Assembly: GCA_030144725.1 (NCBI GenBank)
Contig: JASKMD010000029.1
Coordinates: forward strand, 499,849 to 563,848
Source of the DNA: Haematococcus lacustris
Lineage: Eukaryota; Chlorophyta; Chlorophyceae; Chlamydomonadales; Haematococcaceae
DNA: 64,000 nucleotides
Direction: 5' to 3'
Each line of letters begins with the position of its first letter. Positions within the stretch are counted from its first letter, which is position 1. The notes under the pieces are model-generated. The model worked only from the letters and a program-made list of their open reading frames with translations. It did not search any database and was not told the DNA's origin. Of the stretch, positions 50,580 through 61,700 are shown piece after piece. The position numbers and the translations under genes were made by a program.

Positions 50580-50968
50580 AGGTCAGATGCAGCACCGCTT
50601 GTTGCGGTTAGCCTGGAGCAAGCGGTTTGAGGCGCCGGTGCGGGGCCTCAAGTGGTACCCAGGCTTGTGAATCTTGTGAAAATGTGAAAGAGTTTCACGC
50701 CAGTAAAATTGAGCGGTTGCCACTGGTGCCCCAAGCTGGACCAGGCCACCCCCGGTGACATTGGTAAATGGATAGACAGGGACTGCAACGCAGCCCTCAA
50801 CCTCCAACGTTTTGGGGAAGCCCCATGGCGCCCACTGCAGCTGTGGGGTGGGAATACCGAGCAAGGCTTCCTTCAAAGGGCAAAGAGCACCCTGGCCTGG
50901 GCTTCAAGAAGCTGCGAGACCGAGCGCCCAAGGCCCAGCCCCAGCAGCCTGTAGCATGTGTGCACTAG
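50580..50968 (+). pseudogene. Fanzor G, C-terminal part
   Basis: LLRLAWSKRFEAPVRGLKWYPGL, a stop, an inserted 55-base stretch resembling the hAT 3' end (50668-50722), GKWIDRDCNAALNLQRFGE (RuvC-III), APWRPLQLW, a frame shift near 50848, then LPSKGKEHPGLGFKKLRDRAPKAQPQQPV. A 9-base deletion removed the stop codon region seen in copy D. Clearly inactive. Confidence 0.78.
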
Positions 50969-51002
50969 GCAATGCTTAAGTTGTTGCTTATATCAAAGCA
51001 TG
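50954..51002 (+). ncRNA. Candidate Fanzor 3' guide-RNA scaffold (copy G)
   Basis: Conserved with 18319-18372 after Fanzor D. The stem TAAGT-TGTT-GCTTA keeps pairing through a G-U. Confidence 0.4.
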
Positions 51003-51024
51003 TGTTTCATACCAACACCTATCG

Positions 51025-51048
51025 CCCCACCCTCGTAAGGGGGTGGGG
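51025..51048 (+). other. Ten-pair hairpin with GTAA loop
   Basis: CCCCACCCTC, GTAA, GGGGGTGGGG: in RNA ten pairs including one U-G, closed by a GNRA-type tetraloop, about 22 bases after the Fanzor G flank. It could also be a simple terminator-like hairpin. Confidence 0.5.
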
Positions 51049-51532
51049 ATTGGCAATTAGATATTGGTGCCGGCTATTTTATGTATAGGTACCGGCAGTT
51101 CGGATTACAGACAACGCATCTCCTAGTAGGTGGATTATGCGCTGTAAGGGGACAAGCCAGTAATCTATAGACAACACAGTGTCACATAAGCGATGTAACA
51201 GTCGCCTGAACAAGGGAACACGAGTACAGGAACGAGCATCAGCCAATGAGGCAACCGATAGCAGCCAATGAGGCAAACAATAGCGGATCCATCGCATTGC
51301 GCAACGCTCAAACACGGGCCGCAAGCAGTCACAGGGACGGCTACTGGTCACACGGATTGACGAGAAAGAGTGGTTGAGACGAAAAGACGACTGCAGACGA
51401 CGTCTTGCCACAGCCCTGATGACAACAGCAGATTCTGATTCAGAATGATGTTTTAGAAAATTGACCAATACCAGTCTTTGCGACCTGCCCTTAGCAAGCT
51501 CCTATGAAAGCAGTCGGATATGCGATCAAAGC
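51049..51532. other. 3' region of helicase gene
   Basis: Non-coding. The complement of TGTAA (TTACA) at about 51104 could be its poly(A) signal. A tandem CAGCCAATGAGGCAA pair lies at 51238-51268. Confidence 0.45.
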
Positions 51533-54500
51533 TCACGGCGCTGGGGCGCTCATCAAAGACTTGAATGTCGAGCTGCTCATGCCTCGTGGCACAAATGTGT
51601 CGCCCATACGGCTGTATTTCTTTGAGAAAGACCTGTTGCGACTGAATGCAGCCTCCAGGGGGCGGCCCTCCGCAATGAATTGCTTCAACACTTCCACCAA
51701 GGGCAGATTCTCTTCCCTGTGCATAAGCACAGCATGCACACCAACAGATGCACATCAACGGCGCCACCGTTCCGCTGGGCACAGCGGACCTACCCAAATC
51801 CGAGCCCAAACCCAACCCAACCCCAGCCTAACTCCCAGCTCACGCACCTGTACAGTGTGGTAACCTTTCCCTGCTTGCCCGCCCTGCCGGTGCGCCCCAC
51901 GCGATGCAGGAACGCGATGGCGTTGGGTGCGCACTCTGCCTGGACAATATGCGTGACATCGGGAATGTCGATGCCGCGTGAGGACGCATCAGTGCTGATC
52001 ATCACGCCCGACTCGCCGGACTTCATTCTTTCCAAGGACAGCTTCAACGCCGCCGAGTCCAGCTTCTTATGGTACACCTCATGCCTGGATACAACAAAGG
52101 AAATGGGCGAGTAGCGGACATGTGGCGTACTGTACTGCGTGTCTCTTTTGCACACTGCCCAACTGCAGCCCTCAACCTCAGCCATCATGGAGTTGCAAAT
52201 GTAGGCCCACCAGGGAGGAGATGGCCTGACTCGACACATGCCCTGTCTGCCCCTGCATGCCTTGCTGCCCACAACCTGCCTGTTAAGCAGCCCTTGCTCA
52301 CTGTGTGCACCGCACTCACGCTATCTGGTTCTCTTGGAACAGCTGGGAGACGTGGTCAGCCTGGGCGACGTCATTAACAAACACCAGGGTCTTGGCCTTG
52401 CCTGCTCGGTAGTCAGGGTCATCACAAACTGCCTTGAGCAGATGCTTGACGCAGTCAGCATCAGACACCTGGGCAATGGTAAAAGCAGGGGTGTTGAGAT
52501 GATTAGCTGGCTCTACACACATAAGGCTCAGCCATGGACACGACACATACTAAACTTCGTCACAATCAAGTTCCAGACACACATTGAGGGTCACTGGAAC
52601 TGGCAGGTAGGAAAGAGGTGGCCGGCAACGCATGCGAGTCAAAGCTGTCCCACTGCTAACAGCCTATATCCACTCTAGCCGGGTCAGGTCTGCATGATTG
52701 GCACCCGTGCTTTACTTGCTGCAGCAGCTCTCATTGGCTGGCGCTGCTTACTGTCAATATAAATGTACAGGCTTTGTCCCAGCCAGCAACTCTGCCTCCA
52801 CTTCTATGTCATGAGGTTAGCGTACTACTGCGCTGAGCTTGATGTCAGTGCGCCACAGCCGCTACCCCCACGAGCATTGACTGTGTGGCTTGGGTGGCAG
52901 GACCAGCAGGAGACTGGCTGTTGACTGAGCACACTGGGCGTAGTGCACAGCTAGCAAGTGCTAGGCTGTCAGGCTCCCCTCCACCACCATCCCCACTTTC
53001 CTCAACCTCAAAGACCAGCAGCCATGCCGCTCCCGTTCACCCTCCTCACACCTACCTCACACCTGCCCACCCCACCCTGCCGTACCCACCTGCTGCCAGG
53101 CGTGCTCCACCTGGGTCTTGCTGGTGTGCAGACTGGGCGTAGCAACCCACTCCGCATCAGGGTACAGCTTCTCAATCTGCGTCCCCACATCGTGCAGAGT
53201 GACGGCGGGCATGGTGGCAGCCACGAACACATACTGCCGGCGCCAGTAGGGACCAAACTGGGCGTCAGGGGCCAGGGGTTCAGGTGGCCGGTACCCGGCA
53301 GCCAGCAGGGCTGAGGAACCACCTGTCGGGGCCAGGGCAGGGCAGGCCTGGACAGCTGTCAGCCTGCTGCCTGACCAGGGGAGAAAATGTGGGCAGGAGT
53401 AGACACACACCACTGTTTGCAACGGGGGCATGCCTTGGCCTTCCGTTGAACAGTTCAGCAGCTGGGCATCACCTCTGTCTCCACAGCTGCTACTGCTCCC
53501 GTTGCTGCTGCTGCTGGCCCCTGTCTCTCCACTTGCTCATGCGCCTCTCACCTGTCCAGGCTGCCACCTGCAGCTTCCTGGGCAGCCGTGCAAACTCTCC
53601 CTCACTCAGCTGCAGCTCTGTGAACAATTTAGCTTCCACCAGGCGCCGATCACCAGACCGCAGTGCCTGGTTTTGTGAGCATCAGCATCAGCATCAGTAC
53701 CAGCCGTGACGATGGTGGCGGGCATCAGCAACAGCCGGAACAGCAATTGCACCAGCTGTACTAATCATTATGACTAGAATCATACAAACCAGAACAGCAG
53801 CGAATGAAGTAAACACCGAGCAGCAATGCACACCACATGTGCATGACCTGCAGCACCTGCCACACCACATGTTGCTGCTGCTGCTGGGGTGGCTGCTGCC
53901 GACACAGCTGTTGCCACTCCAGCCTTGCCGCCAATGTCGGCGCACAGCCCCTTCCTAAACCCCCCTCACCCTAGCCTCCACTGACCACTCAAACCCTGTC
54001 TTGCACCCTCGATATGAGTCACAAGGCCTGCGGTCACCCATACCTGCAGCAGCCTGTTGAGGACCCGGCTGTACGCCGCTGTCATCAGCAGGTCAGCCTC
54101 ATCCAGCACTACATGCTTCACCCGCGTCTGCAGCCCCTCAAGCGTCCACAGCTTGCCGTAGGCCGGGCCCGCTTCCTCCAGCAGAGTCAGCAGGCCAGCA
54201 GGGGTGGCAGTGATGAAATCAGGTGGTTCTTGAGGTGGTGGGTTGCTGCTGTTGACCTGCAGGAGTGGAAGGGATGACAAGGTGAAGCTTGTGTCAGCTT
54301 TGCTGAGCCAAAGCATCTGAAAGGGCGGAGTGGAGAGGGCGGCAGAGACAGGGGCGGCTAACCTAGGCAGCAGGCTAGGCTTGACCAGTCAAGCCCAAGC
54401 CATGCATAACAAGGGTTGCATCACGTATAGCTGTACATGGCCTACTTAGCTACATGGGACTGAAGTACGTGGGACTGAGCAGTAAGCACCTCTACCCTCA

Positions 54501-55426
54501 CTCCTCCCTGCCCTTGGCCATGGCTGCTCCCTCTATGTGCAGCGCTGCTGGTCTTGCACCAGTCAGTGCGCCGCCCCTCAGGACAGTGGCTACTGAGTGC
54601 CCAGGCCCTACCTGGGCTGCTGTGAGGAGGGGCTGCCCTGTTGTGTCCCTCAGGCTCTGCACCACTGACACAAGCTGCTGGCACAGAGGGCCATTGGGCA
54701 ACAGCACCAACGCATGGAACTGGAAAGGCCTGCGAGACATGCAGTGTCAGCGATGGTGAGGGTGTTGGGCTTCGCAAGGATTGGTCATCTCGAGGAGTGC
54801 AACTGACCTTGCTGAGGTGGCTTGGCGTCGCTTTTGCCGCAGTAGCATGGAGGCTATGGGAGCTACATAAGCAAGTGTTTTGCCACTGCCTGTTTCTGCA
54901 GCCACCACAGCATTCTTGCCTGTGAGCAAGACAGGTGCGGTCAATGCCTGCACACAGGCAAAGCACGGCAGAAGGCATGCCTATATCCCCCTATGCTGAC
55001 AAGCAATGCCACATACGTCACAAGCTGTGTACCATCACCGTCGGGGGTGTGCAGTGACATGTGGCCCACCTGTATGTGTGCAGGTCGTGGGAGCTGAAGT
55101 TGCTCTAGAGCAGTAACGACCTCGTGGTGCAAACCCAATGTCTCATATGTTATGCCCTCGTCCGCAAAGAAGCGCGCAGTGGCTGCCGCCTCTGCAACTA
55201 CGCTAGGTCGTCGGCGAATCCCTTTGGCGTACCCACGGCCCCGAGGCAAGATGGGCCTGGCAGGCGCGGCACTGTTTGCCGAATACGTACGCGGCTGCGC
55301 CCACATTAGTGACTGGGCGGGTGCCGCAGCCGACAACCTACACAGTCCTGCTACTCCAGCTTCTAGAGGCCCAAGAACTGAAGCTGCTTTCAAGAGGAGG
55401 AACCTAGTGCGAGAAACCATCGACAA
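51533..55426 (-). CDS. DEAD-box RNA helicase, RH22-like, organellar
   Basis: Nine exons, right to left: 55426-55070, 54947-54808, 54729-54612, 54256-54044, 53666-53552, 53322-53090, 52468-52320, 52084-51848, 51716-51533; in phase, about 581 residues. ATP-dependent RNA unwinding; the plant RH22 relative acts in chloroplast 50S ribosome assembly. Motifs: I AETGSGKT, Ib TATPAGLL, II VLDEADLLM, III-position AATMP, IV-region TLVFVND, V STDASSRGIDIP, VI HRVGRTGRAG. The last exon (LKQFIAEGRPLEAAFSRNRSF) matches the RH22 C-terminus. The first 60-80 residues are Arg/Ala/Ser-rich, fitting a chloroplast or mitochondrial presequence. Shares a 316-bp divergent promoter with the formin gene. Confidence 0.94.
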
Positions 55427-55742
55427 CTTTGCATTGCTTGCAGCTGGAGGGACTACGGCGACGAAAGCGGACTGCTATACGATTGGGGGGTCGAGGATTA
55501 AAGAACCTTATTACCGCGAACACTGCGTGTTGCAAAATTACAAACGTGAGAAAGCACAGCTGTTACAAGTCGACACACTCAAGTTGTTAGCAGCAGCTAC
55601 CACTGCCGCATGCGCCCTTAGCAACGCTGATACGCCTTATGGCCTTCTGATGACCTTAGCCAGACCTTTAGCCAGGCTTATATCGTTGGCTCCAACAGCT
55701 CTTCATACTGTGACGCTAGTGGGTCTCTAGACGGTCAAAAGC
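55427..55742. promoter_or_regulatory. Bidirectional promoter between helicase and formin genes
   Basis: Only 316 bp separate the two start codons, so promoters for both directions must lie here or in 5' untranslated exons. No specific element identified. Confidence 0.5.
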
Positions 55743-58700
55743 ATGCTGGCATCCGACCCGAATACCACTGAGGCCGAGCTGCGCTTAGAGCTTGCGCACG
55801 CGGACACGAAGCTGCAGGCGCTAAAGGCAAATGCTGTGCACGCACGGACGGATGGACAACAGCAGGACCAGGACCGCCACAGGCATGCAGCCATGTTCAC
55901 TCGAGTCAGCGTAGAAGAGCTTCAAGGCAGCTATTCTGGTCAAAGCTCATGGCCCAGAGCAGACGCATGGTCCCATGCCCACAGCACAGACCAGGGCCCT
56001 GCGCGGGTGACAGACTCATTGCAGACTGGCCTTCACTCCAGCACTCAAGATGTGCAGATGCCAAGACCAGTGTCACCAGCACGCATGCAATCATTGTCAC
56101 TCGTCAAGGCAGTTGTATCGTCGAGTGGGCAGGGCATTCAAGATGCTCTTGGGCTGCAAAAGACAATACGTGGCAGCCTGCCTCTGGGAGCATGGAGAAC
56201 CAGGTGCAGCAGGAGGCGCAACATGCATGAGCTGGTTTTCTTGACAATTGCCCAATGCTCAACATCAGGACTTTTCGTTGCAGGAGCCACAAGAAGCATA
56301 TGGAGAGCTTTGTTGTGCTTCAGCTCCGGCGGCGGGAAAGCTCAAACATTGTGGTGCAGGTATGCGACCACAGCCTCACTTGGACGTGCCATCATCATGC
56401 CTGATGATGACTAGCTACTCCTAAAACATCACACTAGGAGGCCAGCCATTAGTCTGCTGCTTGTGCACATACATGTATGCAGGTAGTGTTTGAGAAACCA
56501 TGCCTCCCCAGGGCAGTGCGTTTCAGCCATGCAGCCTCAATAACAGGCACATTCGTGCAAGTTGGCCCGGACCACGTCCTGACTGCAAACAGCAAGCACA
56601 TCTTCCGCCTGGGCAAAGCAACTGTGCTGCAGCGCTTCTTCAGAGTTTCCTTCCTTGGACATGCGGCTGAGCCTGGCGGTGGTGAGAAACATGCATGCAT
56701 AGCTTCCCATGCAGTGACAGTGCTGTCACTTCTTGATTGTCATGCGGGCGCTGCTATCCACAGGTGTGCATGCAGTGAAACAGCTGGTTGTCATGTGTGA
56801 AGATGACGGCCATGCAAGCCGCAGCAGCAGCGCATACAGCACACTAGCCAGCTCCTTTCCTCAAGGGGAGGAGGATGCGTCCAACAGGCAGCAAGGCAGT
56901 ACCAAGGCATGGGAGGCTGCCCAGCGGGCAGGTGACAGCAGGCGCATCTCAATCGACGACAGCGGGCTGCAATGCACTGCATCCCACTCCAGGCATGCCT
57001 GTGGAGAGGGGTTTGACGGCAGCCAGTGCACCACAGCATCAGCAGCCAGGGTTTCCCTTGCTCTGAGCCAGCCACCTGGCATGACTGGGCGATCTGCTCA
57101 ACCCGATGCACAGCCCAGCACTGCTTTCTTGCTACCTGGTGTTCAAAGCAGTGCTGGCATTGGGCGGTACAAGTTCAACCGCCGCTCAAATGCCAGCCTC
57201 AGGCGGTCACGACTGGTCATAAAGACACCCATCCCAGAGGGCATCGAGGCAGGCATCAGTTCCCCCGAGGACGTCAGCGGCCAGACTTCTGACAGCAGCA
57301 GTAACGGTCACCAGGCCAGCCAGCTGTCCGACCATGAGGATGAGGAAGTGGCTCCGACAGCTGCAGTCAGTCTACCCCAGCCCCCGCAACCGCCTCAGCC
57401 ACAGCAGGAAAGTGCAGGCGCACCAGCCAGCCAGGCTGTCACCTGCTCTGTGCCTAGAGCCACACCTGAGGTAATCAGGCATGCCTCAGCTGCCAGTGCC
57501 ATCCTGGGCAGCAGCAGCCTGGCCCTGATGGCCAAGGCTCACCGCTCCACTGCTGCTACGGAGCAGCCTGGCAGGGTCAGCCGGCCCCTCATGGCCCCAG
57601 TCTCACCCCTGGTGCGCGCTCACAAGCTGGGCAGTGCTGGCAGCTGCCTGGCACCCACTGCAACCACCAAAGCAGTGGCTGACGCATCCAAACCCACCGT
57701 CGAGCAAGAAGGGGTAGTGCTAGGCCGTGGCATGCAGGCAGCCAACAGCCAGGCTCATGACTTGACCTCCCTGGTCAGGCAGATGCTGCAGTCCCCTCCA
57801 TCGGAGCAGCTGCTTCCCCAAACGCCCCTGAACACGCCAGCCTCAGTCAAGCCTCTGCCCTTTGGCCCAGCCCAAGCAGGGGCAGGCTCTTCACTTAAAT
57901 CCATGGCCGCGGCCAAAGCCAGCAGTGCCACCATGCAGCTCACACCTCAGCTCCCCCCGCCACCAACTGCCCGCCCTGCTTTGAGCCCTGGGCCACTGGG
58001 CGTCACAGGCTTTGCCCATGGCCAGCGCCTGTCCCTCACCACGCCCACCCCATCCATCAGCCCCCAGATGACCTTCACCACACCCTGCCCGGGCACAGAC
58101 CCCTCACAGTACGCCTCTGCAGCTGACACCACGCCAGAAGTCAGCCTGCAGCTGGCCTCTGGCCCCTCCTTCCGCATGGCCTCCAGCACCAGCACACCCT
58201 CCCTGTACACCACCGCTGGCTCTGATACTGGCACCCCTGCCATGAACATGGCCAGCCCTGCGCTGGGCACTCCTGACTGTGCCTTGTCCAGTGTGGTGCC
58301 GAGGGTAGGGCAGGGAGCGGGGCAGGGTGACTCAGACACGCCCAACAGCAAGCCAGCACCACTCTGGTGTTCGCCTGTGGCTGTGCCTGACAGTGCACCT
58401 GCTGTGCCCAGCACCACCTCAAGCTCAACCTCAGCTACCTGCCAGCTGCCACACAAGCCAGCAGCAGGCGGAGAGGTAGCCAAGTCACAGGAGCCTCTGC
58501 ACCCCGCAGCAAATGCTCCGTCCACCACCGCTGCGCATCTGCGTCCACCGCCACCACCACCTGGGCCCCCACCACCGCCGCCACCACCACCACCAGTCAG
58601 CTTCTCACCGCCACCACCACCACCCCCCGGCGGCAAAGCCGGAGCCATGCAGGCAGTCAAGGCACAAACCACTGGAGCTGACTCGACCCAGTGCCAGCGC

Positions 58701-61700
58701 CCCCCTCCCCCACCCCCTCCAGGGCCCCCCCCTCCCCCTGTGTTCACCCCTTCACCTACCCAGCGGCCCAAGCCCACTCCAACAGCCAGCAGTGTGCCAA
58801 GCCGTCTCCCACCAGCACCACAGCCCCCTCCTGCACCTCCTCACCCTTGCCCTGCAGGCCTGGGAGGGCTCCCCCCCCCCCCCCCCACCAGGGCCACCCC
58901 CACCTCCCCCTGCCCTGGGCCAGGTAGGTGTCACTGGCGGCTCCCCTGCCCACACAGCTAGGGCCTCACTCTCTGAGTCCCTCACTGCACAGCTGAGTGG
59001 GAAAACCGCTGCGGTGGGGAGGAGCCCACCTCCACCCCCACCGCCTCCTCCACCGCCAAAGGTGAAGGGAACTCATCTCCCCTCGCCACCTTCTGCCAGT
59101 GGTGCTGCACAGCCACGTCACATGCTGCCATCGCCTAAAGCAGGAGCTGGAGCATCGTCTCCTTCGGCCCAGCCACTTGGAGCAGCCTCGCCCCCTCCTC
59201 CTCCCCCGCCCCCTCCCCCACCCCCTCCACCTTTTTCCAAAGCAATTGGCGCATCCCCCTCCGCCCCTCCTCACCCACCTCCCCCACCCCATGTGTTTGG
59301 TGCGCCCCGACCGCCTCCACCACCAGCACCAGGGGCTGTGCCCACGCTGGACACGTCTGACAGCCCCGCCCAGCCCTCCAGCCAGCCCAAGCCCAGCAAG
59401 CCGCTGCCCAAGGTGTTCTGGGACAAGATCAACCAGAACCATGCCAAGGACACGGTGTGGTCCAAGGTGAGCCGCAATTCACATGACTCATGAGGCAACA
59501 CACCATCAAAACAGCTGCGAGAGCTGCAAACGCATCTGCTCCTTGTACGAAGGATTTGTAGGGTCAGGATGCAGCCATTGACAAGAGGCAAGCGCAACGA
59601 CACCCACGCTGCTGGTGCTCTCTCCTCGTCGTGCCCAGGGCAAAGACTATGACACACTGCTGTGTGCTGGCTCAGCCACCCCTGCCCTTCGTTGCAACGG
59701 CTACTCTACCAGCACCTTGGCCCTCAACCTAGAGCCTTCATCAACCTAGGCTCATACCAGCTCATACCTGCTCATACCAGGGTGTCACTCCACCACATCA
59801 CTCTCGCACCTGCGAAGGGCACCTCCAAAGGGTCAAAAGAGCTACCCTACCAGCCTACCAGCCCACAGGTCATCATCCCACCACCTCCCTGCCTGGGTGT
59901 CCCACAGGTTCAGCAGGCCCGGCCATCAACAAAGCACCTATATGAGCTGTTGGAGGAGAACTTTGCAGTGAGCACCCAGCGGGCCGCGCCAGCCAAGAGT
60001 ACCTCTGCCAGCAGCGCAGCTGCGGTGCGTCACAACATCCTGCCGCTCAAGAAAATCAACAATGTCAGCGTGCTGCTCAAGAACTTCAAGATGAGCCCCA
60101 AGCAGGTGTGTGCAGGCAGGCTGATGCCAGAGTGTAGTCAAGGGCCCAGCAGGCATGGCGGTTCAGCTGACTGGTGACCCTAGCTCACACTCACACGCAC
60201 TCACAGTGGGGGCGGGGTCCTCATGGCGCTGCTTCACATCTCCCTAGCACTGGACCACTGCTGGAGTCCAACCTCCACTTGACTGCCAGTGTGTGCGACT
60301 TCCGATCAACTGTCACTGTGCACCCGCCACTAGGCAACCGCCACTGGGCAACTGCCACTGGGGAACTGCCACTGGGAAACTGCAACTTGAAAACTGTCAC
60401 TGTGCAAGCGTCTCCTTCCCTTGCCCAGCTTCCTTCTGCATACGATTGCAAGTGCCCAGTGTCCGAACCTATGTTCCTGCACCCCTGGGCACTGCAGCAG
60501 GTTGATGGGTCACAATGGGCAGCGGCTGATTGTGTGGCCGGCATCCCTATTATCACTATAGCCGAATGAGCTCTAAGCTGATGCTGTTTTGCTGGAGCTG
60601 CTGCTGGTGCTGCGGTGTTGCTGGAGCAGGCCTTGGCCTCACACACAGCTGACTGCTGCATGTCACACGCACCTGCAGGTCAAGGAGGAGTTGCTGCGGC
60701 TGCTGTGTGAGGGCACCTGTGCCATGAGCGAGGACCAGGTGGACAACCTCATCCTACAGTTCCCAACCGAGGTAATGGGGTGGTGCTGCGCCCTGCCCAA
60801 CCTCCTCACAAGCTGCAAGGACCCCTCTTACAAGGGCTGGCACATTCTGCAAACTTTCATGGTGCCTAGCAACTTGAGCTACACTGCCTGCCACACCAGT
60901 GGTGTGCTGCCTGGCTGCTGTGTGGCCGGCAGGAGGAGCGCAAGGAACTGCTGCGCTACACTGGCGCAGTGTCAGAGCTGTATGAAGGGGAGCAGCTGAT
61001 GATGGAGCTGGCCCTCATCCCCAACCTGGATCAAAAGGCCACCGTGTTCAAGCTGATGCGGGACTTTGAGCCCAAGATCCTGGTGAGCCAGCAGTAGCCC
61101 AGCTAGTTGCTGGGAGGAGGGCGAGGCAGAGCGGCGGCATGTTGGGGTGCTACCCAGAAGAGGGCAAGATGGACTATGGCTTGGGAGGGTTAGGGGTCAA
61201 AGCCCTGCTTGGGTTGGGGTCGGAGCTAGGGTCAACTAGCACACAATCCCGCATGGTGTGCCGGCACCAACCTGGCATCTGCATCACGTGAGGGCGAGGG
61301 CCACTCCTCCCCTGCCATGGCCGAGTGGCGGGAAGCCGTTTCTGTGGAAGCTAGGGTGCAGTTGGTGCTGGAGGGTGAAGGTGCAAATACACATGGGCCT
61401 GGAGGCTAACGCATTGCATGACCTACCTTGCATGGCCATTTTGTTTGACATGTACAGGCCACACTGCTCTGGCCAGGTATCAACTCGCCTGGCTTGCTTG
61501 TGGCAGGACAGACTGTGCTCTAGGTGCTCAGGATGGAGCAGCCGCTGGGACTACGGGCTGGTAGTTGGTTGGCCAGCTTTTCACCCGGCCTTGTGGCACT
61601 GCATGCAGGATGTGAACCAGGCCATTCTCACCTTGGCTGCAGCCTGCCAGGAGGTGTGCACGAGCGACACCTTGACCCAGACCTTGCGCATGGCCCTGGA

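Noticed and set aside
57947..59442. Gly-rich and other minus-strand open frames opposite the formin gene
   Set aside because: Complement of polyproline-coding FH1 sequence; no start context or domain.
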